NCBI GenBank assembly: GCA_017417045.1
Contig: JAFPZZ010000002.1
Span: 62,001-126,000 of the forward strand
DNA from: Bacillota bacterium
GTDB taxonomy: Bacteria; Bacillota; Clostridia; Peptostreptococcales; Anaerovoracaceae
Direction of reading: 5' to 3'
Length of the DNA stretch: 64,000 nucleotides
The notes under the pieces were generated by a model. It did no database searches, had not been told where the DNA came from, and saw only the letters and a program-made list of their open reading frames with translations. Below, piece by piece: positions 50,653 to 58,612 of this stretch (positions are counted from its first letter, which is position 1; every line of letters begins with the position of its first letter). Both the position numbers and the translations under genes were made by a program.

Positions 50653-52338
50653 ATGTCACAGCAGAGAACAAGAACAAGGACCAACAAGAAGAAACTTAAG
50701 ATAATTCCCCTTGGAGGACTCCACGAGATAGGCAAGAACCTGACCGTGGTCGAATACGGCGAGGACATACTGCTTATTGACTGCGGCATGGCCTTCCCCG
50801 AGAACGACATGTTCGGGGTCGACGTGGTCATACCGGACTTCACCTACCTCAGGGAGAACTCCCACAAGATCAAGGGGCTCATAATCACCCACGCGCACGA
50901 GGACCACATAGGGGCCGTTCCCTTCCTCGTGCGGCATTTCAACGTCCCGATATACGGGACCAAGCTCGCGCTCGGCTTCATAAAGCTCAAGCTAAAAGAG
51001 CACAAGCTCGAAGCCAGGCTCAACGAGATACAGCCCGGAGAGCTTATCCGCATAGGCTGCTTCAAGATAGAGGCCATCCATACGACCCACTCGGTCGCGG
51101 ACTCTCTGGCCTACGCTATCACGACCCCGGTTGGAGTCATATTCCACACCGGCGACTTCAAGATAGATCTGACTCCGATAGACGGCGCGACCATAGATTT
51201 CTCGAGGGTCTCCCAGATAGGAGACGACGGCGTGCTCCTGCTCATGTCTGACAGCACGAACTCGATGAGGAAGGGATATTCCGTATCGGAGCGCAGCGTC
51301 GCGGTATCGCTCGAGAACATCTTCCAAAAGAACGATAAGCGCATCATAATAGCGACCTTCTCCTCGAACGTCCACAGGGTTCAGAGCATAATAAACATAG
51401 CCGCGAAGAACGGCAGGAAGGTCGCGTTCTCTGGCAGGAGCATGGAGAACATGGTCAAGCTGGCCACGGAGCTCGGCTATATGACCATCCCGGCCGGCTG
51501 CCAGATAGATATCTCGCAGGTCAGGAAGTACAAGGACAAGGAGCTGTGCATACTCACGACGGGAAGCCAGGGAGAGCCCATGAGCGCTCTTTCAAGGATG
51601 GCCTTCGGCGAGCACAAACAGATCTCGATCAAGCCGGGCGACTGCGTCATACTCTCCTCGAGTCCGATACCGGGCAACGAGCTGACGATAGACAGGGTGC
51701 TCAACTCCCTGCTCGAAAAGGGCGCCGAGGTGATATACAGCGAGATAGCCGATGTACACGCTTCGGGCCATGCCTGCCAGGAAGAGCTGAAGATCATCCA
51801 GACCATGCTCAAGCCCAAGTTCTTCATGCCGGTGCACGGAGAGTTCAAGCACCTCATGGCGCACGCGGAGCTCGCGAGGCAGCTCGGGATGCCGGATTCC
51901 CACATACTGATCGCGGAGAACGGCTCCGTGGTGGAGCTCACGAAGGACAAGGCCAGGGTGCTGCCCGAGACCGTTACGGTCGGCGAGATAATGGTCGACG
52001 GACTCGGCGTCGGCGACGTGGGCGCCGTCGTCCTCAACGAGAGAAGGGGACTCGCGGAAGCGGGCGTCATAACCGTCACCGTGGTCTACGACTCGGCTAC
52101 CAACGAGCTCATAGCTGGGCCCGAGATGCACACCAGAGGCTTCACCTACATGAAGGAATACGGCGAATTCTTAAGCGGCTCAAAAGAAGCCGCGAGAAAG
52201 GCCCTTGAAAAGGCGGGCAGGGACGGCGTCACCAGCATCCCCGAGCTCAGGGCCATATGCAAGAACGCCGTCAGAAAATACGTCAGCGACACGCTCCAGC
52301 GCTATCCCGTAGTGCTGCCAATCGTCATGAAGATATAA
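50653..52338 (+). CDS. rnj: Ribonuclease J
   Basis: Dual endonuclease and 5'-to-3' exoribonuclease of the metallo-beta-lactamase / beta-CASP family, central to Firmicute mRNA decay. Seen: KIIPLGGLHEIGKNLTVVEY, VVIPDFTYL, the metal motif THAHEDHIGAVP, FHTGDFKID, the beta-CASP region with SGRSMENM, TTGSQGEP and SSPIPGNE, and PVHGEFKHL. 561 aa, normal; a short basic N-terminus (RTRTRTNKKK) precedes the core. Only one RNase J gene is in the window. It is followed by ylbF, whose relatives act with RNase Y in B. subtilis mRNA processing. Confidence 0.95.
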   Translation: MSQQRTRTRTNKKKLKIIPLGGLHEIGKNLTVVEYGEDILLIDCGMAFPENDMFGVDVVIPDFTYLRENSHKIKGLIITHAHEDHIGAVPFLVRHFNVPIYGTKLALGFIKLKLKEHKLEARLNEIQPGELIRIGCFKIEAIHTTHSVADSLAYAITTPVGVIFHTGDFKIDLTPIDGATIDFSRVSQIGDDGVLLLMSDSTNSMRKGYSVSERSVAVSLENIFQKNDKRIIIATFSSNVHRVQSIINIAAKNGRKVAFSGRSMENMVKLATELGYMTIPAGCQIDISQVRKYKDKELCILTTGSQGEPMSALSRMAFGEHKQISIKPGDCVILSSSPIPGNELTIDRVLNSLLEKGAEVIYSEIADVHASGHACQEELKIIQTMLKPKFFMPVHGEFKHLMAHAELARQLGMPDSHILIAENGSVVELTKDKARVLPETVTVGEIMVDGLGVGDVGAVVLNERRGLAEAGVITVTVVYDSATNELIAGPEMHTRGFTYMKEYGEFLSGSKEAARKALEKAGRDGVTSIPELRAICKNAVRKYVSDTLQRYPVVLPIVMKI

Positions 52339-52355
52339 AAAGGAGCTGATAGAAA

Positions 52356-52682
52356 ATGCAGAACGTATACGATATAGCTCACGAGCTGGCTAGATCCCTC
52401 AAGGAGACCGACCAGTTCAAGAATTACGAGGCGGCCCGCAAAAAGCTCGAAGGAAACGACGCTCTCTCCAAGATGATCGCGGACCTTCAGGAGAAGAGCA
52501 TGCAGATGCAGGCACGCATGATGTCCGGCGACAAGCCATCCGACGAGGAGATGCAGCAGTATCAGTCGCTTTACGCGATAGTGCTGCAGGATCCGCTCGC
52601 GTCCGAATATCTTCAGACCGAGATGGCCTTCTCCCAGATAATATCGGATATTTACGGCATCATCGCGGAAGTCGCGAAATAG
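52356..52682 (+). CDS. YlbF/YmcA family protein
   Basis: A 108-aa all-helical protein matching the YlbF/YmcA (Com_YlbF) family: YDIAHELARSLKETDQFKNYEAARKKLEGND, LIADLQEKSMQMQ-type and a C-terminal ASEYLQTEMAFSQIISDIYGII helix. In B. subtilis YlbF, YmcA and YaaT form a complex that aids RNase Y. The position after RNase J fits an RNA-decay role (inference). AAAGGAG precedes the ATG. Confidence 0.88.
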   Translation: MQNVYDIAHELARSLKETDQFKNYEAARKKLEGNDALSKMIADLQEKSMQMQARMMSGDKPSDEEMQQYQSLYAIVLQDPLASEYLQTEMAFSQIISDIYGIIAEVAK

Positions 52683-52720
52683 CAGGCGCAGCCGCGGAGG
52701 CCGCGACCAAGCAGGCGCAG
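52681..52720. repeat. Direct repeat starting at the ylbF stop codon
   Basis: AGCAGGCGCAG occurs at 52681-52691, whose first two bases belong to the ylbF stop (TAG 52680-52682), and again at 52710-52720, a 29-bp period. The following CxCGGAG is also shared. The remainder of the 111-bp gap before the aminopeptidase is GC-rich without other signals. Confidence 0.55.
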
Positions 52721-52793
52721 ACACGGAGCGTAAGCCCCGTGACCGCGCGGCCCGCAGGATCAACAGCGAACGGAACGAAGAAGAAAGAAGATC

Positions 52794-53861
52794 ATGAATA
52801 AATACGCGGAAAGGATAAACAGGCTCAGAGCCAAGTTCGAGGACAGCGGCATCGAGGCCCTGTACATAAACAGCGTCGCCAACGTCTCGTATTTCACGGG
52901 GAAGAAGGGCAACGACTGCAGCCTCTATATCACGGCTGACGAGGCCTGGATCATAACGGACTTCCGCTACGAGGAGCTCGCCCAGTCCATGAGCGAATGG
53001 CTGAGCTTCTACGAGACGGGAGCCGGAAGAAATACACTGAGCTTCATTGAATCGAGGGAAGAGAGAAAGATAGGCATAGAGCGCAGCTACCTCCCGCTCG
53101 ACCTCTGGCTGAGGTTCACGGCGATAGAAGGCAAGGAGTTCATCCCCGTGCACGGACTCGTCGAAAAGCTCAGGGACGTCAAGGACGCGGAGGAGCTCGA
53201 GCTCATAGCCAGGGCGGCTAAGATAGGCTGCGAGACCTTCGACTACATACTGGGCTTCATAAAGCCCGGCATGACGGAGAAGGAGCTCGCCACCGAGATA
53301 GAATACCAGATGAAGAAGCGCGGGGCGGAAGGGCTCTCCTTCGACACCATAGCCATAAGCGGCGCCAAGACTTCCATGCCGCACGGGGTGCCCTCGGACA
53401 AGAAGATCGAGACCGGTGACTTCGTGACCATGGACTACGGCTGCCTCTACGGCGGATACTGCTCCGATATGACCAGGACGGTCGCCGTCGGACAGCCCAC
53501 GCAGGAGATGAAGGACGTCTACAACATAGTGCTCAAGGCCCAGCTGAACGCCTGCGAGAAGATACACGCCGGTCTCACCGGCATAGAGTGCGACGCCCTC
53601 GCGAGAGACGTCATCGCGGAAGCCGGCTACGGCGACAGGTTCGGCCACAGCCTCGGACACGGGGTAGGGCTCTTTATCCACGAGGGTCCGAGCTTCAACC
53701 AGAGATATGACGCGCCCATACCTGCCGATTCCGTCGTCTCGATAGAGCCCGGCATATATCTCCCGGGAAAATTCGGAGTCAGGATAGAAGACTTGGCAAT
53801 CATAAAAGAGTCTGGTATAATCAACCTCGTCGATTCAAAGAAGGAATTGATCATATTGTAA
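52794..53861 (+). CDS. Xaa-Pro aminopeptidase (M24 family)
   Basis: Removes N-terminal residues that precede proline. The creatinase-like N-terminal domain (residues about 5-130; VANVSYFTGKKGNDCSLYI) is followed by the pita-bread metallopeptidase with the five metal ligands visible: MDYGCLYGGYCSDMTRT (two Asp), HSLGHGVGLFIHEGP (His), SIEPGIYLPG (Glu) and VRIEDL (Glu). The 355 aa match the short YqhT/PepP type usually found just before efp, as here. Weak purine-rich binding site (AGAAAGAAG). Confidence 0.93.
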   Translation: MNKYAERINRLRAKFEDSGIEALYINSVANVSYFTGKKGNDCSLYITADEAWIITDFRYEELAQSMSEWLSFYETGAGRNTLSFIESREERKIGIERSYLPLDLWLRFTAIEGKEFIPVHGLVEKLRDVKDAEELELIARAAKIGCETFDYILGFIKPGMTEKELATEIEYQMKKRGAEGLSFDTIAISGAKTSMPHGVPSDKKIETGDFVTMDYGCLYGGYCSDMTRTVAVGQPTQEMKDVYNIVLKAQLNACEKIHAGLTGIECDALARDVIAEAGYGDRFGHSLGHGVGLFIHEGPSFNQRYDAPIPADSVVSIEPGIYLPGKFGVRIEDLAIIKESGIINLVDSKKELIIL

Positions 53862-53874
53862 TTTGGAGGAATAA

Positions 53875-54432
53875 ATGGTATACGCAGGAGATTTCAGAAA
53901 AGGCGTTACTTTCGTAATGGACGGCGAGCCCTACATCGTGCTTGACTTCCAGCACGTTAAGCCGGGCAAGGGCGCGGCCTTCGTACGCACCAAATACAGG
54001 AACATCCTCACCGGAGCCACCAGGGAGGAAGCTTTCAACCCGAACGATAAGTTCGACAATGCCGAGATCATCACCAGGATGATGCAGTATCTCTACAACG
54101 ACGGCGAGTTCTACTACTTCATGGATCAGGACACCTACGATCAGGTACCCCTGAGCTACGATCAGGTCGAGGACGCCATCAAGTACATCAAAGAGAACGA
54201 TATGGTGACCATCAGGTTCTACGATGGCAAGGCGTTCTCGGTAGAAGCTCCCAACAACGTCGTGCTCAAGGTCATCGAGACCGAACCGGGCGTAAAGGGC
54301 AACACCGCCACCAACGTAACCAAGGCCGCTACCGTAGAGACCGGCGCAGTGGTGCAGGTCCCCATCTTCATCGAAGAGGGAGAGCTCATCCAGATCGACA
54401 CCAGGACGGGAGAATATCTCGGCAGAGGCTAA
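53875..54432 (+). CDS. efp: Elongation factor P
   Basis: tRNA-shaped factor that rescues ribosomes stalled at polyproline stretches. 185 aa in three beta-barrel domains. The domain-I loop [17 protein letters not shown] contains the lysine position modified in many bacteria, here within P-G-K-G. Also [11 protein letters not shown] and the C-terminal signature [11 protein letters not shown]. Strong TTGGAGGAAT precedes the ATG. No modification enzymes (epmA, epmB, ymfI) are nearby. Confidence 0.97.
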   Translation: MVYAGDFRKGVTFVMDGEPYIVLDFQHVKPGKGAAFVRTKYRNILTGATREEAFNPNDKFDNAEIITRMMQYLYNDGEFYYFMDQDTYDQVPLSYDQVEDAIKYIKENDMVTIRFYDGKAFSVEAPNNVVLKVIETEPGVKGNTATNVTKAATVETGAVVQVPIFIEEGELIQIDTRTGEYLGRG

Positions 54433-54438
54433 AACATA

Positions 54439-55530
54439 ATGACGTCAAATAAAAAACGCGGATCAGGGCTAAAGATATTAGCCCTGATTGCGATGCTGGC
54501 TCTAGCTGCCGGCATTTTTGTGCTAAACAGGATAAACTACTATAAGAACTTTGACGAAGCTTTCGATCCCTCTGACGGCAGCGTCGTGAGCTTCACGGTC
54601 GAGAGAGGCAGCGGCTACAACACAATAGGCCGCGATCTCGAAGCCGCCGGCCTGATAAAAGACGCTAAGACCTTCGCCTACAAGACGAGGCTCCTCGGGC
54701 TCGGGCCGAAGTACCAGGCAGGGGACTTCCTCCTTTCTCCCTCTATGACTATGGGAGAGATCATGGAGGAACTGCAGGACGCAAAGAAGGAGACCGTGAG
54801 GTTCACCATTCCCGAGGGCATGTGCATCACCGAGGTGGCTGAGAAGCTCGCCTCAGAGGGCGTCATCTCCTCGGCCGGGGAATTCTACGAGGCGCTGGAT
54901 AGTTTCGACGCCTCAGGCTACTGGTTCATGGACGGCGTCAAGTCCGAATATCCCGATCCCAGCGGCTCCGTGAGCGCCAAGGCCAATCGCTTCGAGGGCT
55001 TCCTGTTCCCCGAGACCTACGACGTGTACGCCGACGCCTCGGCGTCGGACGTCATAAAGAGGATGCTCGATCAGTTCGGCAAGGAGTTCGGGACGGAGCT
55101 TCAGGACAAGCTGAAGGCCTCTGGAAAGGACATCAAGGAGATCGTCACGATGGCCAGCCTCATAGAGAGGGAGACCAGAGACGACTCCGAGAGGCCGCTC
55201 ATAGCCAGCGTAATAGTAAACAGGCTCAAAGCCGGCATGCCGCTTCAGATAGACGCCACGCAGCAGTACATACTGGGCGACCCCAAGGCGCTCCTCAGCA
55301 CGGAGGACACGCTTATAGCGTCGCCCTACAACAGCTACACCAACAAGGGGCTTCCCCCCGGGCCTATCGCCAGCCCCGGCATAGCCTCGATAAAGGCGGC
55401 GCTCGAGCCCGCCGACAGCGATTATCTGTTCTACGTTCTGAAGAGCTACGGAGGGGATTCCCACAACTTCTCCGCGAGCTATGAGGAGTTTTTAAAGAAC
55501 AAGGCGGATTACCAGAAGACCATCAAATAA
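54439..55530 (+). CDS. mltG: Endolytic transglycosylase MltG
   Basis: Membrane-anchored lytic transglycosylase that cuts nascent glycan strands and sets their length. A basic N-terminus and one hydrophobic anchor (ILALIAMLALAAGIFVLN, about residues 10-28) precede the YceG-like fold: FTVERGSGYNTIGRDLEAAGLI, FTIPEGMCITEVAEKL, FEGFLFPETYD, IVTMASLIERET with the catalytic Glu, VIVNRLKAGMPLQIDATQQYILG and GLPPGPIASPGIASIKAAL. 363 aa, normal. It follows efp by six bases and ends at a terminator. Confidence 0.95.
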   Translation: MTSNKKRGSGLKILALIAMLALAAGIFVLNRINYYKNFDEAFDPSDGSVVSFTVERGSGYNTIGRDLEAAGLIKDAKTFAYKTRLLGLGPKYQAGDFLLSPSMTMGEIMEELQDAKKETVRFTIPEGMCITEVAEKLASEGVISSAGEFYEALDSFDASGYWFMDGVKSEYPDPSGSVSAKANRFEGFLFPETYDVYADASASDVIKRMLDQFGKEFGTELQDKLKASGKDIKEIVTMASLIERETRDDSERPLIASVIVNRLKAGMPLQIDATQQYILGDPKALLSTEDTLIASPYNSYTNKGLPPGPIASPGIASIKAALEPADSDYLFYVLKSYGGDSHNFSASYEEFLKNKADYQKTIK

Positions 55531-55538
55531 GGAAGCGG

Positions 55539-55575
55539 GGCGGACTGTTCGTCATTGAACAGCCCGCCTTTCTTT
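55539..55575 (+). terminator. Terminator after mltG, overlapping the next promoter
   Basis: Arms 55539-55550 (GGCGGACTGTTC) and 55557-55568 (GAACAGCCCGCC) pair with a single A-C mismatch around a six-base loop, followed by TTTCTTT. The -35 of the next promoter begins in the loop and continues into the 3' arm. Confidence 0.8.
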
Positions 55576-55583
55576 AGTATAAT
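55555..55583 (+). promoter_or_regulatory. Promoter of the Asp23-nusB-xseA-dxs operon
   Basis: TTGAAC (55555-55560), a 17-bp spacer and a perfect TATAAT (55578-55583). The predicted start at about 55587-55590 is only 4-7 bases before ATG 55594, with no Shine-Dalgarno sequence between. Confidence 0.8.
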
Positions 55584-55593
55584 ACTAGTATCT

Positions 55594-55941
55594 ATGCCCA
55601 GAAAAAAACCGAGCATCTCAAACGAAGATATAGCTATCTGCGCCATGTACGCGGCGCTAGGGACAGAAGGCGTCGCCGGCATGGCGGACGCCGAAATTTC
55701 GTATGACCTGAGCCAGCTTCTCGCCGGCAGCGGGCACAAGGGGATCAGGCTTTTCCAGGGCAAGGAAGGGATCAAAATAGACGTATTTCTAAACGTGCGC
55801 TACGGCTACAAGATCCCGCAGATAGCCTGGGATATCCAGGAGAACGTTAAGCACAAGGTCGAGGAGCTGAGCGGCTACGCCATAGAGGCCGTGAACATCC
55901 ACATAGAGGGAGTCAGCTTCGCGGATTCGGAGCAGGAATGA
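55594..55941 (+). CDS. Asp23/Gls24 family protein, apparently leaderless
   Basis: A 115-aa protein of the Asp23 (DUF322) family of envelope-linked proteins, which usually stands before nusB in Firmicutes. Seen: the N-terminal ISNEDIAICAMYAALGTEGVAGMA, a variable middle, then GIKIDVFLNVRYGYKIPQIAWDIQENVKHKVEELSGYAIEAVNIHIEGV. The start ATG 55594 is required to include the conserved N-terminal strand. An in-frame TTG at 55555 is inside the promoter and is rejected. No ribosome binding site precedes the ATG. The stop overlaps nusB. Confidence 0.88.
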   Translation: MPRKKPSISNEDIAICAMYAALGTEGVAGMADAEISYDLSQLLAGSGHKGIRLFQGKEGIKIDVFLNVRYGYKIPQIAWDIQENVKHKVEELSGYAIEAVNIHIEGVSFADSEQE

Positions 55942-56342
55942 TGAAAAGGACCGAAGCAAGGGAATATCTCATGCAGCTCATTTTTGAGATGCAGGCGCAA
56001 AAAGATCTGAGCGAATACGCCATACGCAGCTTTGCCGACGACACTGTCGGCGAGGATCCCGAAAGGGAGTACTTCGACAGGGCCTGCGCCGCTTATACGG
56101 AGCACAAGGAGGAGATCGACGCCATGATAGAGGGCGCGCTCAAGGGCTGGAAGCTCAGGCGCCTTCCTAGGGTGGATCTGGCCATCCTCAGGCTCGCGGT
56201 AGCCGAGATGAAGTACCTGGACGAGGCTGATGTGCCCGACGCGGCCGCCATAAACGAAGCCATAGAGCTCGCCAAAAAGTACGGGGATGAGGACTCTGCC
56301 AGATTCATAAACGGAGTGCTCGGGACGATCTCGAGGTCGTGA
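55938..56342 (+). CDS. nusB: Transcription antitermination factor NusB
   Basis: Helical RNA-binding protein that with NusE/S10 binds boxA in rRNA operons. The 134-aa sequence has REYLMQLIFEMQAQ, WKLRRLPRVDLAILRLAVAEMKYL, AINEAIELAKKYGDEDSARFINGVLGTI, all typical. Either of two adjacent ATGs (55938 or 55941) may be used; both overlap the Asp23 stop. The TGA overlaps the next start. Confidence 0.95.
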   Translation: MMKRTEAREYLMQLIFEMQAQKDLSEYAIRSFADDTVGEDPEREYFDRACAAYTEHKEEIDAMIEGALKGWKLRRLPRVDLAILRLAVAEMKYLDEADVPDAAAINEAIELAKKYGDEDSARFINGVLGTISRS

Positions 56343-57259
56343 TGCTCTCTCTTGGCATCGATACCAGCAATTACACCAGCTCTGCGGCTCTTGCAGACGA
56401 AGAGGGCAATATCATCGCGGACAACAGGCGTCTGCTTCAGACGAAGCCCGGAGAGAAAGGCCTTCGCCAGTCGGACGCCCTGTTTCAGCATTGGAACGAG
56501 CTGCCCGGACTGCTCTCCCCGCTGCTCAAAGAGCACGGAAGGGATATTGGCTCGGTGACGGTCTCGTCCAGGCCCAGGCCGCAGGAGGGCTCCTATATGC
56601 CCGTATTCCTCGCGGGACTATCAGCCGGGAGGATGATATCGGACAGCCTTGGTGTTCCTCTTTTTGAGTCGACTCATCAGGAGGGGCACCTCGCCGCCGC
56701 GGCCTTCGGGAATCCAGTGGACTTCTCGAAAAAGCTCCTCTTCGCACACCTCTCCGGAGGAACGCTGGAGGTACTGAAGCTGGAGGAGGGGCGCTTTACT
56801 ATAGCCGCTTCTACCGCGGACATATCCTACGGACAGCTACTGGACAGGGCGGCTGTATTTATGGGGCTGCCGTTCCCGGGAGGACGCTATATAGACGAGA
56901 TGGCTCTCTCCGCCGACGTCTCCGGCAAAAAGAATCCCTTCGCCAGGATATACAAGGGCGGTCTTAAGCTCAATCTCTCGGGACTTGAGAATCAGTTCAA
57001 AGACAATTACGAGAAATACGAAAAGGAGGAGCTCTCGGCCTTTCTGATGGAGAGGATATCCGAAAGCTTCATTCAGGTGATGGACGATATAGCGGCCGCA
57101 GAGGGCGCGGATCAGATACTGGTCTGCGGAGGGGTCGCCTCGAGCTCTTATCTTCGCAGGCGCTGCGAGGGCAGGGGCTATATGTTCGGAAGGGCGGAGC
57201 TCTGCTCCGACAACGCGGTCGGGCTCGCCCTCATAGGGGGTAAGGCGCCTTGGCACTGA
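56342..57259 (+). CDS. Divergent TsaD/Kae1-like (Gcp) paralogue of unknown role
   Basis: A 305-aa protein of the ASKHA fold related to TsaD, the tRNA threonylcarbamoyladenosine enzyme. It starts LGIDTSNYTSSAALADEEG, has a metal-type H112-Q-E-G-H116 motif (TsaD: H-M-E-G-H) and a C-terminal ILVCGGVASSSYLRRR loop and SDNAVGLALIGG. Much of the rest differs from true TsaD, and the length is shorter than the usual 340. A gene of this type between nusB and xseA is a recurrent Clostridial arrangement. A true TsaD is probably encoded elsewhere. ATG 56342 overlaps the nusB stop; it ends ten bases inside xseA. Confidence 0.8.
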   Translation: MLSLGIDTSNYTSSAALADEEGNIIADNRRLLQTKPGEKGLRQSDALFQHWNELPGLLSPLLKEHGRDIGSVTVSSRPRPQEGSYMPVFLAGLSAGRMISDSLGVPLFESTHQEGHLAAAAFGNPVDFSKKLLFAHLSGGTLEVLKLEEGRFTIAASTADISYGQLLDRAAVFMGLPFPGGRYIDEMALSADVSGKKNPFARIYKGGLKLNLSGLENQFKDNYEKYEKEELSAFLMERISESFIQVMDDIAAAEGADQILVCGGVASSSYLRRRCEGRGYMFGRAELCSDNAVGLALIGGKAPWH

Positions 57260-58389
57260 GATCCATAAGCGTTTCGCAGCTGAGCGCGTACATAAAGAGG
57301 CTGATGGCCTCGGACCCAATACTGAGCGGGGTCATCGTGAGGGGAGAGATATCCAAGCTCGTCAGGCACAGCTCCGGACATCTCTATTTCACGCTGAAGG
57401 ACGAGGGCAGCAGGCTGAGCTGCTTCCTTCCTTCGGACAGGGCGGCCTCTCTGCGCTACGAGCTCTCAGACGGCATGGAGATCCTGGCGATAGGGAGCGT
57501 CTCGCTCTACGAGCGCGGAGGCTATTATTCGCTGAACGTCAGGGACGTCGAGGTCGAGGGCGAGGGCGCTCTGAGCAGGGCCTTCGAGAACCTCAAAAGA
57601 AAGCTGGAAGCAGAGGGACTCTTCGATCCTTCACGCAAGAAGAAGCTTCCCGCTTCTCCGAAGAGGATAGCGGTCGTCACGTCTCCGACGGGGGCCGCCG
57701 TGAGGGATATAATAAGCACTTTGAGGCGCAGGGATCCTCTGGCAGACGTGATAGTTTATCCCTGCCTGGTTCAGGGCGAGGGAGCGGCGGCTTCGATAGC
57801 GGCCGCGATAGAAGATATAAACCGCGGGGGAGTCTTCAGCGGCGTCGATCTGATGATAGTGGGCCGAGGAGGCGGCAGCGCCGAGGACCTCTGGGCCTTC
57901 AACGAGGAGATCGTAGCGAGGGCCATATACGCTTCGCAGATCCCGGTGATATCGGCCGTCGGCCACGAGAACGACTATCTGATATCGGATATGGCAGCGG
58001 ACGTCAGGGCCGCGACGCCTACTGCGGCGGCCGAGCTCGCGTCGCCCGACATAGCTCAGCTTCGCTACCGCATGGAGCTGTCGTCCCCCGGGAGGATGTT
58101 CCTCTTCCTGGACGACAGTCTGGCTTCCGCCCAGAGAAGGGCGGAAAGAGCGTTCGAGTCGGCCGGGCTTTACGCAGTGAGCCGCATCGAATCGGACGCG
58201 AGGAGGCTCGAGGCTCTCAAGGCGCAGCTCGACTCCGCGCATCCCCTGAAGGCGCTCGAGGCCGGCTTCGTCTACGCTACAGACGCGGCCGGAAGGATGA
58301 TAAGGTCGGCGGCTGAAGCGCTGCCTGGACAGGAACTGACCCTGCACTTCGCTGACGGCGAGGCCGAGGTCACGGTGAAAGGAGCATGA
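57250..58389 (+). CDS. xseA: Exodeoxyribonuclease VII large subunit
   Basis: Catalytic subunit of the single-strand exonuclease. The start is TTG 57250, with GGGGGTAAGG just upstream; it overlaps the previous gene by ten bases. The N-terminal OB domain shows ISVSQLSAYIKRL, VRGEISKLVRHSSGHLYFTLKD; the catalytic domain shows ASPKRIAVVTSPTGAAVRDI, RGGGSAEDLWAFNEE, SAVGHENDYLISD and DVRAATPTAAAE. The C-terminal coiled-coil part is shorter than in E. coli: 379 aa against about 450. xseB follows after one base. Confidence 0.95.
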   Translation: MALRSISVSQLSAYIKRLMASDPILSGVIVRGEISKLVRHSSGHLYFTLKDEGSRLSCFLPSDRAASLRYELSDGMEILAIGSVSLYERGGYYSLNVRDVEVEGEGALSRAFENLKRKLEAEGLFDPSRKKKLPASPKRIAVVTSPTGAAVRDIISTLRRRDPLADVIVYPCLVQGEGAAASIAAAIEDINRGGVFSGVDLMIVGRGGGSAEDLWAFNEEIVARAIYASQIPVISAVGHENDYLISDMAADVRAATPTAAAELASPDIAQLRYRMELSSPGRMFLFLDDSLASAQRRAERAFESAGLYAVSRIESDARRLEALKAQLDSAHPLKALEAGFVYATDAAGRMIRSAAEALPGQELTLHFADGEAEVTVKGA

Positions 58390-58390
58390 C

Positions 58391-58612
58391 ATGGCTGAAG
58401 AGAAGATGAGCTTTGAGGAGGCCGTAAAAAGGCTCGAAGAGGGCAGCGAGGCCCTGAGGTCGGGCAGGCTCAGCCTCGAGGAGAGCCTGAAGACCTATGA
58501 GGACTGCGTCAGATACTACGGTATCTGCAAGGATATGATAGAAAACGCAAGGCAGAAGATCGAGATCTACAGGCCGGACAGCGGCGAGGTGGAGGATTTT
58601 GATGAAGCTTAA
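58391..58612 (+). CDS. xseB: Exodeoxyribonuclease VII small subunit
   Basis: Short helical partner of XseA. The 73 aa match the family: MSFEEAVKRLEEGSEALRSGRLSLEESLKTYEDCVRYYGICKDMIENARQKIE. It is tightly packed between xseA and ispA; GGAGGA for ispA lies in its last codons and the two genes overlap by 11 bases. Confidence 0.95.
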   Translation: MAEEKMSFEEAVKRLEEGSEALRSGRLSLEESLKTYEDCVRYYGICKDMIENARQKIEIYRPDSGEVEDFDEA

